From Yinghuangia elevatio (GTDB lineage Bacteria > Actinomycetota > Actinomycetes > Streptomycetales > Streptomycetaceae), in contig NZ_JBEZFP010000082.1 of the NCBI RefSeq assembly GCF_040649515.1, positions 1 to 42,283 on the forward strand: 42,283 nt of DNA. Direction: 5' to 3'. Position 1 is the stretch's first letter; every line of letters starts with the position of its first letter. The notes beneath the pieces are model-generated. The model was not told the DNA's origin. It saw only the letters and a program-made list of their open reading frames with translations, and searched no databases. Of the stretch, positions 17,038 through 25,648 are shown piece by piece. Made by a program: the position numbers and the translations under genes.

Positions 17038-18210
17038 CTACTTCGGCAGCTTGCCCCAGAAGTCGGCGGCCACCTCCTTGGCGGCGGCGCACACCTTCTC
17101 CTCGTTGGGCTCGCTGGGCGCGAGGACGACGACCTCGGCTATCTCCGCCGACTTCGTGTCCGCGAGTGCGGCGCCCGTCGTCGCGACGGAGCAGCGGCCG
17201 GGCAGGCGGTACGCGGGCGCGGCCTCTTCGTACTCGACCGTCGACGCGCGTCCGGCGATCTGGACCTGCTTGGCCGGGTCGCCGGCGAGCGCGGAGGTCC
17301 TGAGGCCGACTCGGACCAGGACGACCGTGGCATTCGCATCGTTGCCGGCCGGGCCGACCGAGCAGTTGAAGCCGGTCGCGTTCGGGACCTTGTTGATGGC
17401 CAGCCCCGGCACCTTGGCGAGGGCGCTGTCCGAGACCTCGTCGCAGGGACGCAGCTTCACGAAGGACTTCGGCGCGTAGGTGCGCACCGCCAGGCCGCCG
17501 TCGGCGACGAGCTTGCTCCCGGCCTCGACGACGGCGTCCGCGATCGCGCAGACGTCGGCGCGGGCGGCGGCGGCGTTGCCACGTACGTCGACCTTGGTCG
17601 CCTTCATGTCCTTGTCCACGAGAGCGCGTTGGCAGGACGTTGTGCCGTCACCCTCGTGAGTGAACGAGACGATGCGGAGGCCGTTCGCCTCGCGGACGGT
17701 GGCTCCCTTGGCGGGTTCCGCGAGGGCCTTTTCCTCGACCGCGATGTCGGCGAGATCGACGGCGACGTCGACCGAGCCGCCCACGGCGGCGAGCATGTTC
17801 ACGGTGCAACTGTTGTACGTGACACCGGGGTTGGACGTGATCGGATCCTTGGCCGGGAGCGGGGACGCGCCGGGTCGAGTGGCGGGTGGGGACTTCGCCG
17901 CGGCGTAGGAGGTGAGGGCTTCGTGGGCGACGAAGGAGCAGGGATCGACCGTGCGTACGTCGATCTTTCCCTTGCCAGAGGTGGTGTCCCCCTTGCCCGA
18001 GGCCGACGAGGACGGCTTGCCGACACCCGACGAGACGCCTCCGACGGCGCCGGGTTGCTCGGTGGACCCGAACGGCGGCTTGCCGGAACCGGCGTCGTCC
18101 CCGCCGCTGCCGCATGCGCTGACGAGCAGCCCGGCGAACGCGACGGCGGTGGTGGTGCGGAGGAGTTGGGCACGAGAGGTTCGTACGCGTGGCGCGGTGG
18201 TCCTGAGCAA
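17038..18210 (-). CDS. DUF3558-like lipoprotein
   Basis: A 390-residue lipoprotein. It starts at TTG 18210 with GAGGAA five bases upstream. The signal ends in the lipobox LVSAC-GS at about residue 33. A Gly/Ser/Lys-rich linker follows, then two similar halves each beginning with a Cys in a VDPCSF / LRPCDEV context and later holding paired cysteines (SCTVN, SCQRA, DVCAIAD; NCSVG, GRCSV, KVCAAA). This duplicated arrangement fits the DUF3558 family of actinobacterial cell-envelope lipoproteins, whose function is unknown. It appears monocistronic. Confidence 0.8.
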   Translation of the reverse strand: MLRTTAPRVRTSRAQLLRTTTAVAFAGLLVSACGSGGDDAGSGKPPFGSTEQPGAVGGVSSGVGKPSSSASGKGDTTSGKGKIDVRTVDPCSFVAHEALTSYAAAKSPPATRPGASPLPAKDPITSNPGVTYNSCTVNMLAAVGGSVDVAVDLADIAVEEKALAEPAKGATVREANGLRIVSFTHEGDGTTSCQRALVDKDMKATKVDVRGNAAAARADVCAIADAVVEAGSKLVADGGLAVRTYAPKSFVKLRPCDEVSDSALAKVPGLAINKVPNATGFNCSVGPAGNDANATVVLVRVGLRTSALAGDPAKQVQIAGRASTVEYEEAAPAYRLPGRCSVATTGAALADTKSAEIAEVVVLAPSEPNEEKVCAAAKEVAADFWGKLPK

Positions 18211-18797
18211 GGCAGTTCCTCAAATCCCGAACGCCGCGCGAGGGTGCGAGCGGCGGCATCCGTCGAGTGGGGGCAGAGCGGGACGGCGCTGCTGGGGGGG
18301 ACGCCCCGGAGCCGGGGTCGCGTCGGTCGGCGTCCCGGCGTGATCCACTCTGCGGGCACACGGGATCGGGAACATGGCCCAGATGGCGTATTTGCGCCGG
18401 GAAGCGTACGCCGGGCCCCGAACGAGTCGTGCCGCTGCGAGAACGACCGAGCGACCGGGTCAGTCCCCTGCGCGGGCCGCGCGCGAGACCCAGACCCTCA
18501 CAAGACGCGACACCTCAGAGCCCGAAATACCCGGATTCCAAGTCCTTGCACCCCGGTCTGGTCGACGTCGAGGGTGAGCGCCCTGCCTCTCGGCGAACGC
18601 GGCGCATACGGCGAAACGTTGTGGTGGGAACAGCATTTCGTTGTTTCCCTGCTCCCCGGTCACCGCGCAAGGATCGAGCACGCCGCTGAGGGGCGCGGCA
18701 ACGCTCGGTCCCGAACAACGACGCGCAGAAGTCGGGTCGGTTGTCCGGACTGTCAACGGCATCCGTGACACCGGCCTGGCCGAAGGGAGCGAGGGCG
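18211..18797. other. long intergenic region, no gene seen
   Basis: 587 bp between the divergent lipoprotein gene and the broken prolyl-oligopeptidase gene. Several short frames are open but none has a credible start or family match. It is less uniformly GC-rich than coding DNA and may contain decayed sequence. Confidence 0.4.
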
Positions 18798-20946
18798 ATG
18801 GGCGCTACGGGGCATGGGAAGTCGTCGGGCTGGCGGGCCTGGTTCACCGCGACATCGACGACGACCGGACTGCCGGTGGGAGATCGCCACCGTTTCCTGC
18901 TCGAGGTGAGGTCGGCGCGCGATCGCAGCAACAAGGTGCTCGCGTTCGACCGGGGCATGGTCCGTACGCTGGTCGATCCCCGCCGTCTCGACCCTTCGGG
19001 GCGGTCCTGGATAGGAAGGTGGGACCTGTCACCCGACGGCCGGAGGCTGGCCGTGCAGACGATCGACGCCCGGGAGGAAACCCGGTTATGGGTGCTCGAC
19101 CGCGATACGGGTGATGTGCTCGAAGGTCCGACCGACCGCTGCAGATCCACCAATATCGCGTGGCTGCCGGACATTTCGGGGTTCATATATGTGCGTACGG
19201 ACCCTGTTCTCGGGGTCTACCGGCAGCATCTGCTGCGGCATGTCGTCGGAGAGCCCGCCGACCGGGACGCCGCACTCCCCGTTCCCGGCCAGGACCCGCG
19301 CCGCCCCTTTCTGGCTCCCATAGTGGTCGACGACGGGCGCTGGCTCGTCGTCGCCGGCCACGACGGCTGCACCACCGACACACTCCTCCACATCACAGAT
19401 CTGCACGCGTCGGATGCGACGAAACGCAACGCCGTGGAAGCGCCGGCGGTCGCCACGGTGGCGGTCAAGACTCCGTTCACAAGCCGTCTGCCGGCGTTCG
19501 CCGCCGGGCGTTTTCACGTGGTGTCCGCAGAGGCGGCGAACGACCGCGGCTCCGTCTTCGCGGTGGAGCCCCGGGACTTGGCAGACCCCGAGCGCTGGCG
19601 GCAGTTGATTCCCCAGGACAGCGGTGGCCCCCGGGGACGTCGGCGGCAGGCAGGGTCTGAGGGTGACCCGGTCGCGGGACGGCGCGTCCTGGCTGACTCT
19701 CCACGACACCGATGGCCAGTTGCTGCGTACCATCCGGCCTCCGGAGGGAACCCAGGCGGCATCGATCCGCGGGGTCGGCGGGGCTGCGGATCGGTTGCTG
19801 GTGAGCTGGCAGGCTCCCGGATTCCGCAGTACGACCGAGCACAATCTGAACGAACCGGACCGCCCCGCGCGCGTTTGGCGGCCACCGTCGGTCGTCGGGA
19901 CCACCGCGGGCCCGGTCCAGAGCGACACGGAGGTTTTCCCGGTCCGCTTCCAGCCCGCAGGGCAGGAGCCCGAGGCCGTCATCTGGGTCTCGCGCCGCAG
20001 GGGAGTCACCGAACCGGCGCCGACCCTGCTGACCGGGTACGGCGTGATGGGGCTTGCCGCCGACATCGAACCCGGGTACGTGGCGGACGCGTTCGACGCC
20101 TGGCGACGGGCCGGAGGTGTGGTGGCATCAGCCGTGTTGCCGGGCGGCGGAGACCTCGGCGAACGTCGCGGACACGCTCGTGACGGCGCCGACGGGCGGT
20201 TGTCGCAGCAGGACTGGTTGAACGCCAAAGACGCCTTGGTGGCCGCGGGCGTGTGCGCACCGGACGCCGCGACGGCACTCGGCTTTTCCGGGCCGGGCAA
20301 TACACTCCTCAACATCGCACGCGACTCCCCCGGCGCCTTCCGCGTGGTGGCGGCCGTGGCACCGATGGTCGGGTTCCCGCAGCACGACCTGGAGGATCTG
20401 GACCGACACCCGGATCGTGTCCCTTCCGACTGCAGCGGCCTGTGGAAGTTCGGCCCGGGCACGGACACCATCGACGCCAACCGGCGACTGGAGTCACTCG
20501 GCTGGCAGAAGGGCGGCGGCACCCACGTCGTCATCGCGGTGGGCGCCGACGACACGCGGGTCGCCCCCAAGGACAACGGCCTGCGCTACTCCGGTCTTTT
20601 GAACGCCGAGGGGGTGCCGCACACACTGATCCACACCGCCGAGGGCGGACACCAGGTCAACTACGCACCGCCCGAATTGCTCAGCGGCGTCTTCGCGACC
20701 GCCGCCGCCCGCACGGGGCTGTCGACCCCGCTGCCGACCGCGGCACCCGGCCTCAAGGCGGCCGTCGCAGCCCTGACGCCCGTCGCCGACATGGCCCGCC
20801 TCGGCACACCGCCCCAGAAAAGTTGTCTGGCCCTCGCGAACGCGACCCCCAATGTCATGACGACTCGCGCTCTCGGCGAGCCCACTTCGGGCATGGCGCT
20901 GGACAAGGGGCTGAGCAAGGGGCTGGGCAAGGGGAGCGGCATCTGA
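18798..20946 (+). pseudogene. prolyl oligopeptidase-family protein broken by a frameshift
   Basis: The N-terminal half (ATG 18798, behind GGGAGCGAGG) encodes beta-propeller-like blades (WDLSPDGRRLAVQTID, FIYVRTDPVLGVYRQHL, DDGRWLVVAGHDG). The frame fails near 19616-19630, and the match resumes one base out of phase, from about 19624 to TGA at 20946. The second half carries the hydrolase domain: GGGDLGERRGHA, the nucleophile as GFSGPGN, Asp in AVGADDTRVAP and His in AEGGHQVNY. The serine site differs from the usual GGSNGG. Intact, the protein would be about 715 residues, normal for the S9A family. A single extra base in the AGCGGTGGCC region restores it, so either a recent pseudogene or a sequencing error is possible. 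GTG 19624 could also start the second half alone. Confidence 0.7.
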
Positions 20947-21035
20947 GCCACGAGCCGTACCGGAAAATGCGAGCACGGGTTGCGCGTGCTGACGCCGGGC
21001 GCTGTCGAATGTGAAGTCCAACGCGTTGACGACTG

Positions 21036-21797
21036 CTAGAAGTCGGGCGTGACCCGTAGCGTGCTCAGCGCCTCGGGCGGGGTCTTGTCGGTCAGCGACC
21101 AGCCCGGCAACCCGCCCCAGGCGATGGACAGCCGCAGGTAGTCGACGAGGGTGATGCCCGAGCGTTCGCTGATGCCGGACAGCGGCGGATCGGCCACCCG
21201 TGAGGGGAGTTCGACGGTCTGGGTCGAGCCGCTGTAGTTGGCTTTGCTGATGTCGTCGGGCGCGAAGTCGAGCGCGAACCCCGGCCGGTCCGCGATCGGC
21301 TCGTCGCTGTCGTCGTGGTACTCGTCGTCGTGGTACTCGTCGCCGTGGTCGTCGCAGTAGCTTTCCCAGTTGAGCGCGAGCATGTAGGTCGGCGGAGTCG
21401 CCAGCGGATCCGGCAGTACTGGGCACTGCTTGCCGCGTTCGTGGTCGCTGTACCAGAGGTTCAGAGGCTCGCAGTCCCCGATGAAGTCCACGAACCCGAC
21501 GATGCGCATGCAGGCGTCGAGGGCGTACGGCAGGCCGCCGATCTCCGCGGCCAGCCTGTCCAGTTCGGCGAGTTCGGCCGGTTCCGGGGGCGGAGCCACA
21601 CCCTCGCCGCCGGTGAAACCGAGCTCGCGGTACGCGTCCCCGAGGCGGTCGACGTGGCGGCGTACGCGGCGCATCGTCTCGGCCGCGACGTCGGCGCAAT
21701 CCTCGGACAGCGACGCGGGGACGGGGCCGAGGAGGCGCAGCTCCGTCCAGACGGCTTCGTGCTCGCCGTTGCGGTAACGGGTGGTGAAGGAGGCCAA
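21036..21797 (-). CDS. conserved hypothetical protein with acidic repeat
   Basis: About 253 residues. The N-terminal part (SFTTRYRNGEHEAVWTELRL, then LGPVP) recalls uncharacterised streptomycete proteins with a helical TMRRVRRHVDRL region and a C-terminal section of SMI1/KNR4-like flavour; the resemblance is weak and I assign no function. A run of Asp/His/Tyr/Glu around residues 175-190 (DDHGDEYHDDEYHDD) comes from a short DNA repeat and could bind metal or simply be a flexible loop. No ATG is available in frame near the start of similarity; TTG 21797 has GGAG eight bases upstream and is my choice. Confidence 0.6.
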   Translation of the reverse strand: MASFTTRYRNGEHEAVWTELRLLGPVPASLSEDCADVAAETMRRVRRHVDRLGDAYRELGFTGGEGVAPPPEPAELAELDRLAAEIGGLPYALDACMRIVGFVDFIGDCEPLNLWYSDHERGKQCPVLPDPLATPPTYMLALNWESYCDDHGDEYHDDEYHDDSDEPIADRPGFALDFAPDDISKANYSGSTQTVELPSRVADPPLSGISERSGITLVDYLRLSIAWGGLPGWSLTDKTPPEALSTLRVTPDF

Positions 21798-21871
21798 GAT
21801 CGAGACTCCGGTGTCGAAGAGGGTGTCGACACCGCAGCGTATTCGGTGGACGGGGCTGCCGAGGGAGGCCG

Positions 21872-22273
21872 CTACAGGCGGTGCTGGGCGGAGAGGGCCT
21901 TGAGGACGGACATGGCCGCGTCGGCTTCGTCGTGTGGAACGAAGATGTGGTCGTGGTAGAAGCCGGCCACGACGTTGCAGCTCAGGCCGAAGTCGGCGAG
22001 GTGGGTGGCCACCGCGGCGGTGAGGCCGACGGCGTCGAGGGCGGAGTGCACGCGCAGGATGATCCAGGCGGCGCGGAAGTCGTACGAGAAGCCCGCGGCG
22101 TCGGCCTGCTCCTGAGGGAGGACGAGCGTGGTGCCTTCGGCCTCGGCGACGGTGACGGCGATGTCGAAGCCCTCGGGGGCGGGGCCTTTCACCGAAGTGA
22201 AGACCCATACGCCCGCCCGGAGTTCAGGCTCCATCGTGCCGAGAAGTCGCCGGAGGTCGCGCTCACCTGTCAT
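21872..22273 (-). CDS. ACT-domain protein
   Basis: A 133-residue protein with a tandem ACT-like fold of the CASTOR-related type found in many bacteria: VWVFTSVKGPAPEGFDIAVT in the first half, then WIILRVHSALDAVGLTAAVA and the end of the second half (FYHDHIFVPHDEADAAM). These domains bind amino acids or other small ligands and act as stand-alone sensors; the ligand is unknown. The ATG at 22273 has no visible Shine-Dalgarno, so translation may be inefficient or leaderless. It is 74 bp upstream of the 21797 gene on the same strand, so the two may form an operon. Confidence 0.8.
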   Translation of the reverse strand: MTGERDLRRLLGTMEPELRAGVWVFTSVKGPAPEGFDIAVTVAEAEGTTLVLPQEQADAAGFSYDFRAAWIILRVHSALDAVGLTAAVATHLADFGLSCNVVAGFYHDHIFVPHDEADAAMSVLKALSAQHRL

Positions 22274-22327
22274 GAAGTGATTTTGATGGTGTTTGTTGGG
22301 ATCTTTTGCGTACGACGCGCCGAAGGA

Positions 22328-22777
22328 TCATGCGAGCTTGAGAGCGAACCACACGCGCTTGCCGGTGGGCGACGGGGCCACGCCGGACTCCTCCGCCAGG
22401 AGGGAGACGAGCGGCAGCCCCCGCCCGGACTCGGCGGCGTGGCACGACGACGGCGACGACGTCGGGGGGAAGGCGGGGAGCGTGCGGTCGCCGTCCTCGA
22501 CAGTGACGAGGAGGAGGCGGCATGCCTCGTCGCGGAGTACTTCGAGGTGCAGCGGACTGCCGGGCGCAACGTGGCGGACGGCGTTGGAGACGAGCTCGCT
22601 GGTGAGGAGCCGCGCGGTGTCGGCGGTATCGGCGGACGCGTCGAGGCCCAGGGTGCAGTCGCGCACGAAGTTGCGGAGGTGGCGCACGAGTTCGGGAGCG
22701 ACGGGACAGGTGACGGCGGCCAACGGGGTCAGGAAGTGGTGATCGGAGGGTACGGAATGGACTTGGCCGGTGGACAT
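22328..22777 (-). CDS. RsbW-like ATP-binding protein (anti-sigma kinase fold)
   Basis: A 149-residue GHKL ATPase-domain protein. The N box appears as LLTSELVSNAVRHV (near residue 60), the G1 box near DGDRTLP and the G2 region as ESGRGLPLVSLLA, then the terminal strand RVWFALKL. Streptomycetes have dozens of these, regulating sigma factors or developmental switches by binding or phosphorylating partners. GGGGAG precedes the ATG at 22777. It is divergent from the XRE regulator and DUF397 gene; this trio repeats across streptomycete genomes, as in abaA- and whiJ-like loci. Confidence 0.88.
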   Translation of the reverse strand: MSTGQVHSVPSDHHFLTPLAAVTCPVAPELVRHLRNFVRDCTLGLDASADTADTARLLTSELVSNAVRHVAPGSPLHLEVLRDEACRLLLVTVEDGDRTLPAFPPTSSPSSCHAAESGRGLPLVSLLAEESGVAPSPTGKRVWFALKLA

Positions 22778-22963
22778 TCGGCTCCCCGAGGTAGCGGGTC
22801 ACTTACGATGCGTGACCGCCTTATTGCGAGCCTGGCAGACGTGCAACCTTGCACACAAGCAGATTCGCTGAGTTGAGCTAACGTGCGCGAACTTGCCTTG
22901 AGTCGAGCGGAATTGGCGGTAACCTGCCGCGCACTTGCATCCGCACGGAGTGGGAGAAGAGCG

Positions 22964-23809
22964 ATGCCCGCCACACCGTCCTACGCCCGGCGGCGTCTCG
23001 GCGCGGCGCTGAAGTCTCTGCGCGGCGGGACCGGGATGTCCCTGGAGAACGTCGCCGAAGTATGCGGATGGGACAAGTCCAAGCTGAGTCGGATCGAGAA
23101 CGCGCGAGTGTCCCTGTCGCGTCATGATCTGCACAAGCTGATCGACCTCTACGAGGCTCCTTGCGAGGAGTTGCGGCGGCTCGAGACCTGGATGGAGGAC
23201 AGCCGTGGCCCACGATGGTGGACCGAGTACGCCGACATCCTCACCGCGCCGTACGAGGAGCTGATCTCGCTGGAAGGCGAGGCGTCGACGATCTACACCG
23301 TGAACTCGTGCCTGATTCCAGGCTTGTTGCAGTCCTCGGCCTACGCCCACGCAACGATCATGGGCAGCCCGTTCGTGCCGGACATCGACGACGCGGATGC
23401 GCTGACCCAGTTGCGTATGAAGCGTCAACGCATCTTGACCGGCGAAAGTCCGGTGGAGTTCACGGCGATTGTGAGCGAGGCGTCGCTCCACGCCGAGATC
23501 GGCGGCGTCGAAGTACTGCGGGGGCAGCTTGAGCACCTGCTTGTTCTGGGCAGGCTTCAGAACGTGCAGATTCGTGTGGTTCCGTTCAGCGCGACAGCCA
23601 GCACACTGGTGGGGGCGTTCACGCTGGTGGACTTCGCCGGGGCGAGCGAGCCCAGCGTGGTCTACGTGGAGTATCACGGCGGCGCCCAGTTCAAGGACGG
23701 CGAGCGGGATGTGCGTCGCTATCGCAGGAGCGTTGAGCACGTGTGTGGGCACGCGTTGGGTGGCGACGAGTCGCTACAGCTGATCGCGTCGAGATTGGAA
23801 GCGTTGTGA
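22964..23809 (+). CDS. XRE regulator with DUF5753 domain (WhiJ-like)
   Basis: A 281-residue protein. The N-terminal helix-turn-helix is at about residues 8-65 (LGAALKSLRGGTGMSLENVA, CGWDKSKLSRIENARVSLS). The C-terminal DUF5753 domain runs about 85-280 (YTVNSCLIPGLLQSSAYAHA, FTAIVSEASLH, QNVQIRVVPFS). The ATG at 22964 is preceded by GGGAGAAGAG. In Streptomyces such proteins repress development or secondary metabolism and are antagonised by a small DUF397 partner. Here that partner is encoded directly after it with a four-base overlap. The 186-bp upstream region has three CTTGC-containing motifs that could be its operators. Confidence 0.92.
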   Translation: MPATPSYARRRLGAALKSLRGGTGMSLENVAEVCGWDKSKLSRIENARVSLSRHDLHKLIDLYEAPCEELRRLETWMEDSRGPRWWTEYADILTAPYEELISLEGEASTIYTVNSCLIPGLLQSSAYAHATIMGSPFVPDIDDADALTQLRMKRQRILTGESPVEFTAIVSEASLHAEIGGVEVLRGQLEHLLVLGRLQNVQIRVVPFSATASTLVGAFTLVDFAGASEPSVVYVEYHGGAQFKDGERDVRRYRRSVEHVCGHALGGDESLQLIASRLEAL

Positions 23810-23988
23810 GTGTGGAACCGGTCTGGCGGAAGTCGTCTTACTCCAGTGGCAATCAGGAGTGCGTCGAGGTCGCATCGTTGCCGCCGGTCGCCGGAGTGCG
23901 CGATACGAAGAGTCGGGGACGCGGCTGCGTGAGCGTCCCGCGTACAGCCTGGGACGAATTCGTGGACGCGCTCAAGCAACAGGGCTGA
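23806..23988 (+). CDS. DUF397 small protein
   Basis: A 60-residue protein. The start GTG at 23806 overlaps the stop of the XRE gene (GTGA), so the two are translationally coupled. It shows the family signatures WRKSSYSSGNQECVEVA, VRDTKSRG and AWDEFVDALK. DUF397 proteins act as partners or antagonists of adjacent XRE/DUF5753 regulators, in a toxin-antitoxin-like organisation without demonstrated toxicity in most cases. A strong hairpin terminates the unit. Confidence 0.95.
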   Translation: MSVEPVWRKSSYSSGNQECVEVASLPPVAGVRDTKSRGRGCVSVPRTAWDEFVDALKQQG

Positions 23989-23996
23989 AGAGGGGT

Positions 23997-24030
23997 CGGG
24001 CGGCCGGGCTCGGGGAGAGCCGGCCGCCCG
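23997..24030. terminator. bidirectional hairpin terminator
   Basis: CGGGCGGCCGG (23997-24007) pairs with CCGGCCGCCCG (24020-24030) across a 12-nt loop, and the stem extends with a bulged G. It sits between the convergent DUF397 and reductase genes. Confidence 0.75.
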
Positions 24031-24046
24031 GGTGTACCACCCTCGC

Positions 24047-25387
24047 TCAGGCCGCTGGGGCGATCTTGGCCATGCCGTTGATGATGCGGTCCATGGCGTC
24101 CCCGCCGCGCGGGTCCGTCAGATTCGCAAGCATCTTCAGCACGAACCGCATCATCATCGGGTGCGGGAGGCCGTGCTTCGTCGCGAAGTTCATCACCTTC
24201 GGCTCGCCGATGAGCTTCACGAACAACCGGCCCAGCGTGTAGTAACCGCCGTACGTCTGCTTCAGGATGCGCGGGTAGTCGTGCAGCGCGCGCTCCCGGC
24301 CCTCCGGCGTGTTGCGCGCGAGGGCCTGCGCGATGACCTGGGCGGCGATCTCGCCCGACTCCATCGCATACGCGATGCCCTCGCCGTTGAACGGGTTCAC
24401 CATCCCGCCCGCGTCGCCGACGAGGAGCAATCCCTTCGTGTAGTGCGGCTGGCGGTTGAAGCCCATGGGCAGCGCCGCACCTCGAATGGGGCCCTCCTGG
24501 TTCTCCTCGGTGTAGCCCCACTCCTCCGGCATGCCCGCGACCCACGCCTTCAACAGGTCGCGATAGTCGATGTCCTTGAAGGAGTCCGAGGTGTTGAGCA
24601 AGCCCAGACCCACGTTGGACGTACCGTCGCCCATGCCGAAGATCCAGCCGTAGCCCGGCAGCAGGTCGTTCTTGCCGTCACGCTTGTCCCACAGCTCCAG
24701 CCACGACTCCAGGTAGTCGTCCTCGTGGCGCGGGGACTTGAAGTACGTCCGCACCGCGACACCCATCGGCCGGTCCTCGCGGCGGTGCAGGCCCATCGCG
24801 AGGGACAGCCGCGTCGAGTTGCCGTCCGCCGCGACGACGACCGGCGCGCGGAAGATCTTCTCCTCCTTCGAGGCGCCGACCTTGGCCCGGACACCGACGA
24901 TCCGGCCGGTGCGCTCGTCGAGCACCGGGCCGGTCACGTTCGTACGCTCGTGCACCTTCGCCCCCGCGGACGCGGCCTGGCGCGCGAGGATCTCGTCGAA
25001 GTCGGTGCGCTTGCGCACCAGGCCGTAGTTCGGGAACGAGGCGAGGTCGGGCCAGTCGAGCTGGAGCGTCATGCCGCCGCCGAGGATGCGCAGCCCCTTG
25101 TTGGGCAGCCAACCCGCCTCCGGCGAGATGTCGATGCCCATCGACACCAACTGCTTGACCGCGCGCGGCGTCAGCCCGTCACCGCACACCTTCTCGCGCG
25201 GGAATGCCGTCTTCTCCAGAAGCAGCACGCTGCGCCCGGCCTTTGCCAGGTGGTACGCCGTCGTCGATCCCGCCGGGCCGGCGCCGACCACGATGACATC
25301 GGCCTCGTGCGCGGAGTCCGCGGCACCCGAGCCGGTGCGGGAGGCGGCAAGGGACGCGGTGGACTCGTCAGACTTGGTCTCGGTCAA
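24047..25387 (-). CDS. geranylgeranyl reductase-family FAD oxidoreductase
   Basis: A 446-residue flavoprotein. The N-terminal FAD motif VVGAGPAGSTTAYHLAKAG (near residue 35) is followed by EKVCGDGLTPRAV and the C-terminal FAD contact LVGDAGGMVNPFNGEGIAYA, all diagnostic of this family. Members saturate isoprenoid chains. Next to menaquinone genes, reduction of one or more double bonds of the menaquinone side chain is likely, as for mycobacterial MenJ; this is inference from context. The start is TTG 25387 with AGGAG seven bases upstream. A 13-bp tandem array lies 67-196 bp upstream, in the probable promoter region. Confidence 0.88.
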   Translation of the reverse strand: MTETKSDESTASLAASRTGSGAADSAHEADVIVVGAGPAGSTTAYHLAKAGRSVLLLEKTAFPREKVCGDGLTPRAVKQLVSMGIDISPEAGWLPNKGLRILGGGMTLQLDWPDLASFPNYGLVRKRTDFDEILARQAASAGAKVHERTNVTGPVLDERTGRIVGVRAKVGASKEEKIFRAPVVVAADGNSTRLSLAMGLHRREDRPMGVAVRTYFKSPRHEDDYLESWLELWDKRDGKNDLLPGYGWIFGMGDGTSNVGLGLLNTSDSFKDIDYRDLLKAWVAGMPEEWGYTEENQEGPIRGAALPMGFNRQPHYTKGLLLVGDAGGMVNPFNGEGIAYAMESGEIAAQVIAQALARNTPEGRERALHDYPRILKQTYGGYYTLGRLFVKLIGEPKVMNFATKHGLPHPMMMRFVLKMLANLTDPRGGDAMDRIINGMAKIAPAA

Positions 25388-25453
25388 CGCGGCTCTCCTG
25401 GGGTGCGCCGATGGGTTCGGGTGCCGAGAGGTTCGGCGTACTGCGGATGGTGC

Positions 25454-25583
25454 TGCGACTCGCTACAGCAAGTCGGTGGTGCAAGTCGGTCGTGCAAGTC
25501 GGTAGTGCCACACGGTGTTGCAATTCAGGGTTGCAGTTCAGGGTTACAACTCCGTGTTGCAACTCAGGGTTGCAACTGGCTCA
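25454..25583. repeat. tandem array of a 13-bp unit (about 10 copies)
   Basis: Units begin at 25454, 25467, 25480, 25493, 25506, 25519, 25532, 25545, 25558 and 25571. The left copies read TGCAAGTCGGTNG, the right copies TGCAACTCAGGGT, with a transitional unit between. In the right half GTTGCAAC, an 8-bp palindrome, recurs. The array occupies the gap between the reductase (start 25387) and the MOSC gene (stop 25649). A 13-bp period excludes coding. Confidence 0.85.
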
Positions 25584-25648
25584 AGTCTAGGGCGGCGCGC
25601 GGTGCGTTCCGGCCCCGGCATCGCTTGCCCCCAACCATTCGGTCGGGA

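Noticed and set aside
20972..20990. AGCACG/CGTGCT hairpin after the peptidase pseudogene
   Set aside because: The stem is only 6 bp; too weak to call as a terminator.
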